A stretch of DNA of 64,000 bases from Synchiropus splendidus. Lineage: Eukaryota > Chordata > Actinopteri > Syngnathiformes > Callionymidae. The stretch lies in the NCBI RefSeq assembly GCF_027744825.2, contig NC_071342.1, forward strand, positions 11,117,501 through 11,181,500, read 5' to 3'. The notes under the pieces are model-generated. The model ran no database searches and was not told where the DNA came from. It saw only the letters and a list, made by a program, of their open reading frames with translations. Made by a program: the position numbers and the translations under genes. Position 1 is the stretch's first letter; every line of letters starts with the position of its first letter. Of this stretch, positions 37,331 through 47,399 are shown one piece after another.

Positions 37331-40300
37331 GCATGTGGTCTGTCACTGAGACGGAGACTGAACTCGCTTTAGGTTTCACGTCGAATAACTGTTGTGAAAC
37401 GTGGTGTCACTCATGCACGCGTGTTCTATCCGCATGTTGCTTTGAGCGTGGTGCCGCACCGCTGCATGCTGGTTGGCATCAGACCTGCAGAGGCAAAAGT
37501 AGAGAGCAGTCAGAACCATGGACAGGGACTCGATCTCCTGTTTCCCTTCACGATTTCAATGACCCCACGTTGCTGCTTTGGTCCCTCATCATCATATGAA
37601 CTCTATATATAGAGCCTGTTTTTACTCAGTGCCAACAGTTTCATTTTCAACAGCAGGTGTGTTTCGAATCAGACCAGAACAGCTTCCTTGTCTCTCTGTC
37701 CTTGGTGTGTCAGCGTGCAGCTGAAGGCACGGCCGCCTTGCTTTATCATGACAATGGCTTCACCAGCACCTCAGGCTGCATCCATGCGATGGCTCACACT
37801 GGGAAGTGCCCACGATAACTGTGTGTTGATGTGAGCTGGAGACGGCAACTTGATCCCAGATGCTCTTTCTTTCTTCCCATATTGTTTCTTTTAAATGGCT
37901 GCGTGGGTTGAGTCAAAAAAAATACACCACTTGATTTCCTCAGCAACTGAAATCAGTTGTTGTTCAAAATGGGATGTTTACACACAGGTTCAATTTAAAA
38001 AGTAATTTAAAAATGTTATTCTGTTCCATCCCAAAATGTAATAATATAATACAGTAAAGGCTGTTTCTCTCCAAACCGATCTACACCGATTTTTTAACAA
38101 CTCCTCACTCATCGTGTTTTTTTTTTGTTTTTTTTTACCTGAAACTGAAACTGAAACTTTTGGATAGTTTAGTTCCTCAGTTACCGTGAGGTGTTACATT
38201 CCAAACTGTCTGTGAAAAGCTAAAGTCTGTGATCAAGTGATAGTCTGCTGCTATTCAATTTCATTACTTAAAGGCCAAAAGAAAAGGTCAATTGCCATGT
38301 GGCAACAAAGAAAAAAACATTTTGAATTAAGTTAGCTGTTAGCTTAGTTCCTTTGTTTATTTTTCAAATGTGCGGTATGAGTTTGTGTCATGGTTTAATA
38401 GTGATTCATTGTGTTTTGAAAAGTGAAAAAATGAACTTATTAAGATGGTGTTTGAGTGAACAAAATGTGAGTCTGTTGGACTTCATTTTAAACTTTGTTT
38501 TTGTCATTAAAAATAATTAACGCTATGGCGCACATTGGAGGTTAAAGATGGGTGAAGTTGCTGACTCGTCAACCTTTATCAGTGCCACCAGGAGAAAAAG
38601 GTTCATCCTCATGAGTCCACAGAAAGATGGACCTGAATGTACTGTCCTCTTAATACATTTGACCACAGATTATGATATTGGATTCATTCGAATTTGTCAT
38701 TTGTTAGTGACCGAATTGAAACGGAATTGTTGTAGTGTGGTTAATAATTACTGCCTACTTCAACACACGACAGCTCTGTAGTTTCATCTGAATTGCCAGT
38801 TGTATGAGACTTCTTAATTTACTGCGCAAGTATATGAAATAGTGACAGCGTAGGTCATCAGCAGTGTGCTGCATAATCATATCCAGAATGATTCAATTAT
38901 GCATACAGCGCTTCTGTAGTACAACTGCAGCGTGGAGTATTTCTCGACAGCAAAATGAGCAAAATTACCATTTTTAAAAACTCTAAATTGCTCAAAATCT
39001 TTGACAAAGACTGATGAAAAAAATGTGGAGAAGCAAAATAGATAATAAGAAATAGAAGAGAAATAGAGAAATGGAAGATCTACCAGCCAAACCAACAGTG
39101 AGTTGAAGCCTAACAGCCTGAGAACTGGGTGTGCTGTAATTGTGTGCCCTTTATGATGCGTGCCCACTGGCAGCTCTTCCACATGCTGTCACTCTGCGTT
39201 TCTGCTCTGAGAGTAAATAAACTTGCCATGAATTGAGACCCGTGCTGCGGAAATAACAACTGTGTGGGCAGTAGCTAGAATAAACGGCAACACTCGAATG
39301 TAAGGATGGTCGACTGAGTGCATTCTATTTAGCGATATGCAAATGATCGTCAAAAAAGTTTCATAGTTTAAGATTTATAATATCAAAAGTTAATGTGAAA
39401 CATAACAGAATGTAACTTTGAAAAGACGGTGCATTTAAATATTGTTCCCTCGTGTGCATCAGTGCGCTTTTTCATGTCACTCCAATAAGCAAATGAATGT
39501 AAACAGAAGCTGAGCGTAAAGCAGGAGTGGGCGACAGTCAGACAGCGTGGAGATGATGGAGCGTCTCCTGTTATCGGTCCAGCACATGAACATCTGCCTC
39601 CTGTCTTTTTAGTCATAAGCTTAAATTCAATTAAGACCACTGAGCAAAAATCAACAAACCTTGATCTTTGCTTTGGATGAAAAAAAAAAAAAACTCAATC
39701 CACAAAATCCAACAAACCCAAATTGAATGGAAATATGAAAATAAATATGCCAAATGAAATAAAGAAAGACAAGTTGAACGTACATTTATAGAACACTGAT
39801 AAGGGGAAACGAGTGATGGCTTTACAGAAGTCTGAGGATATTAAAAGCTCAAGTCCACAGAGGCTGGAGTGGTTGTGACATGAAATGGCTGTGAGCAAAT
39901 AAAAATAGCTGCTTGGTTTCTATTTCTGGTGGTAAGTAAAGACCCAGTAAATAGATGAAGAGCGGCGACTGTTTCCTGATGTGTGTGCGGGGAAGCTCCT
40001 CAAAATAACATTACAATGCTGATGTTTGGACACCTTCTCAGAGAACCACCAACATAGCAGCATTGAATTACCATTTGACCGCGGTACATTTCGACATTAC
40101 TGCCTTTTTTCAATTTCTATCACACCATTAAGCTCAACTATTAGTCTAGCTCATGGGATTCCCTCAGTTCGTCCATGCACAGGTCTCACACATCACACTC
40201 CCACTTGGTCTCTCATTACTGTTCTCTGATGAGGAGAGAATCATATCAGCAGGAGACTCTTCCTCACCAACCGGCCCATTTCCGCTGCTTCCCAAGAGAC

Positions 40301-43300
40301 TTTACTACCTGGCAACACTTAGGGCCTGTTAAGCGGACGCGGGAGGAACACATGCTAATGGTGATGGAACTGGTGTTTTCCTGTGTGACTGTGCTCAGTG
40401 GAATCCCTCCAACTTATGGCGTAATAAACGGACAGAATGCACAACCAAATCTGAGTCGACTTTCTCAACACAGTAGGTGTTTAACCTCTCTGTTTTTTTT
40501 CTCGGTTGTTCCTTAAGTTCCACAACCTTCAGGACCTGAGGCGCAGCGCATCTCTCGTCACCAAGGTCTTCATCCAGAGAGACTACAGCGAGGGGACCAT
40601 CTGTCGCTTCCAGACCAAATTTCCCTCAGAGCTCGACAACAGGGTGAGTCTGCGCACACAAATGGCGAACGCTACAAACTCAGGTGGAGGAGCTGAAGCT
40701 AGTGGCCAATATTGTCATCATCCCATCCACCTTGTAAACAAGTAGCCACTGGAGTTCTTCTGAAACGTCCCTGATCAGGGGCGTACGCACATTCCTAGCT
40801 GGCACCCGACTTGTAAGACGTTCTTTTAGAAATAGTTTCCAAATACTTGTTGGTGTCTCGCTCCCACCCATCGGCTTTTTTTGAGCATCCAAGAAAAGTC
40901 TTGTTTTCCATGTCTCACAATGGACCTGAGATGTCTTGGTGGTCCAGTGGTACATCATCTGTTGGGACCCAGAGGTTAGCGTAGCACGTACAGTATAGTT
41001 GGAACACACGCTCTTATTCATATGTTCAGTTTATTTCTCTCTCTCTCTTGTTTAACTCTTTTGTTTATTCCCATTTCTCCATGTTTATTTCCTCACTATG
41101 GCAGCCCCTGTGATTCCAGTATCTGTGGTCTGGTGTCAAAGGTTCCTTGTGACATGAAGGTCAAATTTGCCAGGAAAAATATAAGCACATCATTTCCCAT
41201 TTTGAGCTGAAGCCGCAAGTCACACGACCTCCATTCTCTGGCGTCCAAACAAACTAAAACAATTGATCTGTGTTACTGAAGGACATTCGGAAGTGCCAGG
41301 ATTAGTTAGGAACCGTTGATGGTTTAGTGTGACAGCTCAAGTCCAGTTCAATCTTGTGAGCTGACTTTATATCCCACATAGGCTTCGCAAACAGATTGGC
41401 TTCTTGTTTGTGTATGAAGTCATTGTGTTTAGTGTTCATGTCATTGTGTGATTTTGAGCCCCGGGCCCTCGAGCAGACGGTCCTCGGGCCCCCCATCCAG
41501 CATGACTTCACAGTAAATTAGTTTTGTCAGATGCTCAGACCGTTGGCAGCCGCCATCGTGACTAATTCTTCCTCTTTTCATAACGTGTTAACAAGGGCTA
41601 TTTCTAAATTGTTTGACAAATTGCGGAGCCTGTTTGAGTTGAACAGGAAGCAGCTGGTAGTTTGGCAGGCTCTTGAACGGTTCGCTGTCAGGGTTGTGCC
41701 AGAGAGCCTTCTAGTGCTGAGGCTGCTTTAAAGGGGCACGCGAGCGTTCACACCTCCATCTGGTTCTGTGTTTGTCCATGCAAGTAGATCGAGCAGACTT
41801 TGCTGGAGGAGACGGTGAAGACGCTGAACTCCTTTTACGTGGAGGCTGAAAAGATCGGAGGCCAGTCGTACATGGAGGGATGTCTGGCGTGTGCCACGGC
41901 CTACCTGGTCTTCCTCTGCATGGAGACCCGCTACGAGAAGGTGAGGGTTGTACATGACACTAAAAACGTGGAGAAAAAGGGACAATGAGCTCCTGGCTGG
42001 CTTTATAGCCGCATGCTTGAAATGACTGCCCCAGAAAGGGACCAAGATTGGACCTTGTACATCTGCCTGTGACAGCTGAAGGCAGTCGTGATGCCCACAT
42101 GAGTGGCACTTTACAGGCCATTGATAATAAGCCATATGGAATTATGTCGTGGGCCATATGGGGCAGACGTGGGGAATAAGTTTCAACACTTGGTTCTATA
42201 TCCCGACACACCAACAATAATTAAGTGGAAAAAGCAATTCTATGTGTCATATTACATCAAGCCTGATATCAGAAAATAAAAATGAATTAGACTAGATAGA
42301 AAAGATTAAATGGAATAGAAAAGGTAGGATTAAGAAACCAGAACAATTTAAGACCAAACCAATGCTCTTTATTCTTCAGTAATCAAATGCCACATTCTAG
42401 TATTGTAGCTGTGCATCCAACTAAAGTCTTTTCAAAGCTACTGTCACTCAAGTTAAATTCTAAGTCCAGGACTGAGTCGTGCCAGTTTCAGCTGATCAGA
42501 ATTGTCAAACACAGAGACATTTATTGCAGCTTAAACAACTACTGGCCGTTAAAAAAAACTGCATTTCAACGTATAAGTTAGTGGAACGGCGGAACCACAA
42601 CCAAAACGATTTCAAATTTGCTCAATGAAGTTCATATGTGGTGCCGTTTACGGGACACGCTCCATCATCAACATCAGGGGTGGCCGACCAGTCAGAGGCT
42701 AAGAGCCACATGGTTTTACTGTGTTGCTGAAAAGAGCAACATCCTACAAACATGTGAGGCTGTAAGACTCACCTGAACAGCGGGTCACGTGACTTAGCGG
42801 CAGTACAGCGGTTAAAGCACATCCCTGTGTGTCACCGGCGTATGTCTATTGTGCATGTATTTTTAAAATACGATCCGCCTCGAAATATCAGAAATATCTA
42901 TATATAGATAGAAATGTGTGCGGCATTTATTTTACTGTGTGTGAGCAACGCTGAAGACTGGGGCGTCTCATCTTCACTCCACTGAATTAGACAGACTTCA
43001 AAACAATCAACAATGAATAACAGGTGAAACACATGCCATACCTTTAGTTTAGCAAAGAGCAAAGTGAAGCGTGGAACTAAGTCATGTAAATCGTGTTGAT
43101 CGTGGATCTGATGACGCTCCAAGTCTGAGGACCGCGACTCACATGCGCATTGAACGTGAGGTTTATTGTTTATGTTTCAAAGTTAAACGCAAGTCAAAGT
43201 CTGTGAACAATATTTTGACATTTCGCCGGAATAGCTCTTACTTTTTCATCTTATTTCCTGTATAAACAACCATCTCAACAGCAACTTGACCAAAACAGCT

Positions 43301-46300
43301 GCCAGTTTCTGGGGATAGAGCTGCATGTGGCTCGGAAGCCGCGGGTGGGCCAGATCTGATCAATACCATGATCCTTTTCATGAAGGAGTTTTCACATGGT
43401 GTGGCCAGAACATTGTTCCCTTCAACATGCCTAGACCATAATAGGTCCCTAATCGGAAACTAACAGGATCAGTAAAATGTGGCCAATACTAGTGTCGTCG
43501 AATGCTAGGTAAATATCTGGCAGTTTATAGCATAGAAAAACATTTGTCTGTGTTACATCTGGTCTGTGTTTCACTTGAAAAGAACGGCAGCGCTGACACC
43601 CTGAGGTTAGAACCAGTAGATTTCACTTCCCCTCACTCTCAGGAGCAGCCACAAGCAGTGGCTGTGTATATATCAGCTTCATTTCAGCACAATGACACCA
43701 GCTTGCTTTGGAACAGCTTCAGTGTGCTGCTGGACAAGGCTCGGCATGAGACCGACGGGAGATTAGAAGAGAATCTTCTCCACGGCTGCTTGCCTCCTTA
43801 TTGGCCGGTGAAATTGAGCGTGAGAGCAGAGAGCCAGTTTGATTAGTCCAATTGTGCTTGTGCCACGTCTGCTTCCTTTAAATAAAGGCAAAGAAGCAGT
43901 GGCTCCTGCAGGCGCTGCTGTGCAGATCTACTTCACCCGTAACTTTTATTCCAGTGGTCCCGAGCATTTCCTCTCATGACGTGCGTGTTTTTGTGTTCAA
44001 GTCATGCAGGATGCACTTTCATCTGCCTGTCAGCTGCTGGGTGAGATGATAAGAGACTTACAGAAGAGCTGTTTATGTTCTTGTTCGACTCCACCGTGGC
44101 TGAGAGAGGTTCGGACTGATGGCAATCACAGACTCCCACCCAAGTGGAGGTGTTCCTCAGGTGCGCTGGTTAGGAGGCCACACACGCCACCGAGCCTCCA
44201 TGTGGCTTCACGTTCACTGGAGCGGCCATACTTGCTCATGCCCATGTGAAAAGGCCTTGATTGCTCCCAACCTGTCAGAACAGATGAGTGGACACCTGTG
44301 GGCCGGATCTGAGGAGACTGAGTTTCACCATGGTGAGGCACAGTGTGTGGGTCTGCAGGGCAGAGACTGGGGCTGCAACTAAGGATGACTTTCGCTGTCC
44401 GCTAATCTATTCATTATTTTTTCTGTTAGTCGACTAATCTTGTTTACCTTTGAATTTCAGTTGCTTAAATCATTTCACCGTGATACTACGACACTATGCA
44501 TTATTAAACAAGTATACAGTGGTACCTTGGTTCTCGACCACAATCCATTCCAGACGGCCGTTCGAGAAGCGATTTGTTCAAAATCTGAATCGATTTTTCC
44601 CATTACAATGAATGGAAAAAGAAATCATGCGTTCCAAGCCTTAAAATAGTCTTTTGTAGGAGTGAATGTAGAGTGTCTGCTGCAGGTGCGCTGTTCCTCT
44701 ATGTGTGTGGCCGCTGCATGTGGGAGGGGTTGCCGAGTGAGTGACGTCTCTCCAGAAGTGAAGAGGTGCCCGGTGCGTGTCCAGCTCTGAATGTGAGCTT
44801 CTGTGCAGTTTGGCTGTGACAAAGTCATAAACCTAGTCACGCTCTGTCCCAGACTCGCTTTTTTCGGGGGCGTTCAAGTTCTGGATTTTCGTTTGAAATC
44901 CAAAGCAAAAAAATCTTGAAATTTTTGTTGGAATTCTGAGACGTTCGAATTCCGAGAAAACTTCGAAAACTGTGGCACCACTGTATTAAAATCATGGCAC
45001 ATAATCCAGGAACATGTACTTACCCTGTGAAGCTTGAAGCATAAAACAGTTGACATAGAGCTCCAATTCTTTCAAATGGAGGTCTTTATTGGTCCTTGAG
45101 AAGAATTTAAAATTATCAATATTCAAATATGTATCTCATATAAAGTATCTGATCAACAACCACATCAAAAGGTCTTATTTGAATCATAATCTAAAACGAT
45201 GTGTTCAGTGTAGCTCCCTAGTTCAGTTCTGGTTATTGTTATTGTCATCTACAACTTACAACAAGTTAGCTCCGTGCTAACTATCATGCTAGATGTTAGC
45301 TCGAGGGTGAGTGGCGTCACAGACCAAACACGGAACACTCTTTCGTCATTCTACCATGGTGTCGAAGGGTTTTGCTCATCCTTAGGACGTGTTATCTTGG
45401 CAAACAAAACGAAGCCACGCTTTTGAACATGGCGACATGTCGCCTCCCGCTTGGCAGTCAGTCGGAGGTGGTGGCGCAGAGCCTGGGGCACGGAGCCTGG
45501 GGCGTGCCGCGACGGTGGCCAGTTGGAGTCCCACCTCTGTCTGGAACCAATTAAAGGAAGATAAATATCTTAATAATATATCTTAATGATTCCAGAGAAT
45601 GTGATAATTTCTCACTGCTTCTCGATAAGAGCCAGTTCTCGATGACCATCCTGTGTGTGTTCACACCAACAGCAACACGACGCATCATCGTACAGATTTT
45701 GACGAAATTTTATTGTCTACGTCATCGATGACATCAACTAATCGTTGTAGCCCGAGTAGAGACAGATAGAGATGGTGGGTGACCGGCAATACAGGCACCC
45801 TCCTGGTGAGATAGTGATGTAGCTGCACACCTGATGTCATTTAGACTAAACATGTCGGTGGCAATTCTATCACCAGACTTTTGTTTGTTTCTTAAACTTG
45901 AGCTTGTTCAGCAGAACAGTACATACACCGTCCAGCTCGCACTTTTCCCGCCAGTGAACCGAGGCAGAACATTCCTCCTGAGAGAGCCATCTCAGGAATT
46001 AGGAGCAGAAGCGGCCAAATGGAAAGCCTGAAGAAGAGAAAATCCTCATGTCTGTAATCTGATTTGCTTAGCTTCGCCTGACACAAGCGGTTTGGAGCTG
46101 CATCCTAAAATAACTCCTGTAATCAAAGCATAATGAAATTAGCTGGAGTTTGGATGACCACGTTCGAGGGGAAATAACGACGACACGCGGGGATTTTGGA
46201 AAGTCTGCCACTGCAAGCCAGTTCCTTCCATTTCTCATCCTGTCTCCATCCACAGTGGAAATTAGGGTTCAGTCCCGGAAGACGTGCCCTCATTTTGTCA

Positions 46301-47399
46301 CTTCCACTTGGATGCAAATGTGAAAAAAAAGTGAAACTTCTTCTGTTGCCAGGTGCTAAAGAAAATCAGCGGCTACATCCAGGAGCAGAACGAGAGGATC
46401 TACGCGCCTCGAGGCCTCCTGCTCACGGACCCCATCGAGCGAGGGATGAGAGTCGTATCCTTCAACACTGCGTGGAGAGTGGGGGTCAGCATCTCACCCA
46501 TCTGAGAGCCACCAGCTTGGACTGAATGGTTGAGATGGGATGCGATGAATGGATGACAAGACAGAGAGACAGTCTGAGTTGGTTAGGTGGATGAATGGAA
46601 GGGTCACCAGCCGCACACCTAAACACCCACTCTTGGACTGACACACCCCCAAACTCAGGTACACCCCACATGTTTGAGAGGACACAGGGTTATTGTGGGA
46701 CCACCCTTGTACAAGGTAAGTCCCTCTGTCCAGGAGAACAGGAGACCAAAACCTATCACTTATGTGGCCCCCAGAGGGCCACCCATTACTGCCCTCAGAC
46801 GGTGTTGTATGTTGAGAGAATAGAGGATATGAAGTGAATAACATAGAAGGATAAGATATTCTAGCATGAAAGTACCAAAAAAAGGTTCTGAAATTAAACA
46901 AGTAAACAGTGAATAAATATAGAATATATATATAAGGTCAATACCCTCAGGCAATAGGAGCTACGGAGGGGAATAAGTGAAGGAGGCTTCACTTCATGTT
47001 CTTGTTCCCATCACAATTGAGGGAGGATTGTGAGGACTGGAGGGTTCCAACACACAGGAAGCCGATGGAAGGATGGACGGAGAGAGGAACAGACGGGTGC
47101 ATGAATAGTGGACAGTGAGAACCACAGACAGGAAGTAGAGTGAACTGTTTTCTCCATGGAGGATGGTGGTGACATGAATGGAAGGTTACGTGGATCAGCG
47201 AGTGTTTGAAAGAATGGATGGAGAGAGAAACGAATGGATGGACAGTTGTGGGAAAGGCCCAGAACTAGAGAAAGAGTGTGTTGGCTTTTCTCCTGAGCAT
47301 TGACCATCTCAGCTGGAGATCAGCGTGTTCGAGGACCGAGGTTCGGGCAGCTCCAGCCCGAGCACCAGCACGTCCTCTGCAGGTCACAGCACTCGGTGA
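37230..47399 (+). CDS. golga7b: Golgin subfamily A member 7B (complete, 5 coding exons)
   Basis: Small palmitoylated accessory protein. GOLGA7 partners ZDHHC9, and GOLGA7B is reported to partner the palmitoyl-transferase ZDHHC5. Exons 37230-37241, 40518-40643, 41788-41940, 46353-46454 and 47313-47399 join in frame to 160 codons (159 aa; human about 167). The protein reads [16 protein letters not shown]..., then the conserved [53 protein letters not shown] and [14 protein letters not shown] segments, and a Ser/Thr-rich tail ending AGHSTR. Cys78 and Cys81 match the palmitoylated CLAC pair of GOLGA7 (Cys69/72). The N-terminal LQDLRRSAS extension separates it from GOLGA7. The start has a good Kozak context (A at -3, G at +4). 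The gene is convergent with crtac1. Confidence 0.95.
37242..40517 (+). other. golga7b: golga7b intron 1
   Basis: A 3.3-kb GT-AG intron. It is AT-rich with homopolymer tracts (T run near 38121-38138) and no recognisable gene or complete transposon. Confidence 0.85.
40518..40643 (+). CDS. golga7b: golga7b coding exon 2
   Basis: The exon has 126 nt (42 codons) between acceptor CCTTAAG and donor GTGAGT. It encodes [18 protein letters not shown] followed by [19 protein letters not shown], closely matching human GOLGA7B. Phase is 0 at both ends. Confidence 0.95.
40644..41787 (+). other. golga7b: golga7b intron 2
   Basis: A 1.1-kb GT-AG intron. I see no gene. Some GC-rich palindromic bits near 41461-41500 look repeat-derived. 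Confidence 0.85.
41788..41940 (+). CDS. golga7b: golga7b coding exon 3 with palmitoylation cysteines
   Basis: The exon has 153 nt (51 codons), acceptor AAGTAG and donor GTGAGG. It encodes [19 protein letters not shown] and [20 protein letters not shown]. The CLAC cysteines and the hydrophobic run form the membrane-associating core of the family. Confidence 0.95.
42675..43358. mobile_element. hAT-type MITE with near-matching 8-bp target duplications
   Basis: The left end is CAGGGGTGGCCGACCAGTCA and the reverse-complemented right end is CAGATCTGGCCCACCCGCGG. The similarity continues into AGAGCCACATGG / GAGCCACATGCA. Flanking 8-mers ATCAACAT (42667-42674) and ATCAATAC (43359-43366) agree in 6 of 8 positions. 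The length is 684 bp, with no transposase. Confidence 0.75.
44368..45755. mobile_element. hAT-like element interrupted by a nested MITE
   Basis: The left end is TGGGGCTGCAACTAAGGATG and the reverse-complemented right end is TCGGGCTACAACGATTAG. These are the ends of an abundant fish family with GGGCTGCAAC termini. The flanking 8-mers GCAGAGAC (44360-44367) and GTAGAGAC (45756-45763) match in 7 of 8, as expected for hAT insertion. The 1388-bp span includes a 467-bp MITE and a GC-rich block at 45420-45540. Confidence 0.75.
44517..44983. mobile_element. TA-flanked MITE (Tc1/mariner-like), nested
   Basis: The termini CAGTGGTACCTTGGTTCTCG and, reverse complemented, CAGTGGTGCCACAGTTTTCG form inverted repeats. 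They are bordered by TA at 44515-44516 and 44984-44985. The element sits inside the hAT-like element at 44368-45755 and shares a nearly identical interior with the copy at 32.9-33.4 kb. Confidence 0.8.
46353..46454 (+). CDS. golga7b: golga7b coding exon 4
   Basis: The exon has 102 nt (34 codons) after acceptor TTGCCAG. It encodes [20 protein letters not shown] and [14 protein letters not shown]. The exon ends AGAGTC before GTATCCTT, a U12-type donor. Phase is 0 at both ends. Confidence 0.95.
46455..47312 (+). other. golga7b: Probable U12-type (minor spliceosome) intron in golga7b
   Basis: The donor GTATCCTT fits the U12 5' splice-site consensus RTATCCTT at every position and is poor for U2 (C before the junction, no G at +5). 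Near the 3' end CATTGAC matches the U12 branch-site core CCTTRAC in 6 of 7 positions, with its adenine about 10 nt before the exon. There is no long pyrimidine tract. The body is rich in GATGGA-like repeats. Confidence 0.75.
47313..47399 (+). CDS. golga7b: golga7b coding exon 5 and stop
   Basis: The exon has 87 nt including TGA, after acceptor CATCTCAG. It encodes [20 protein letters not shown] and SSAGHSTR. The EIS-(I/V)-(Y/F)-EDR motif matches human GOLGA7/7B, and a serine-rich tail is typical of the 7B paralogue. Confidence 0.95.
   Translation: MEISVFEDRGSGSSSPSTSTSSAGHSTR

Larger units (their letters stand above)
41941..46352 (+). other. golga7b: golga7b intron 3, transposon-rich
   Basis: A 4.4-kb GT-AG intron carrying a hAT MITE (42675-43358) and a second hAT-like element (44368-45755) with another MITE nested inside. 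Nothing coding was recognised. Confidence 0.85.

Noticed and set aside
44625..44840. Similar 71- and 107-codon open frames in the two MITE copies (32.9 and 44.6 kb)
   Set aside because: Similarity reflects recent duplication of a non-autonomous element. The peptide matches no known transposase and frame ends differ.
45426..45440. AACATGGCGACA inside the 44.4-45.8 kb element, identical to the start of golga7b exon 1
   Set aside because: Only 12 nt match and flanks differ. Here it is part of a GGCGACATGTCGCC palindrome, so it is probably coincidence.
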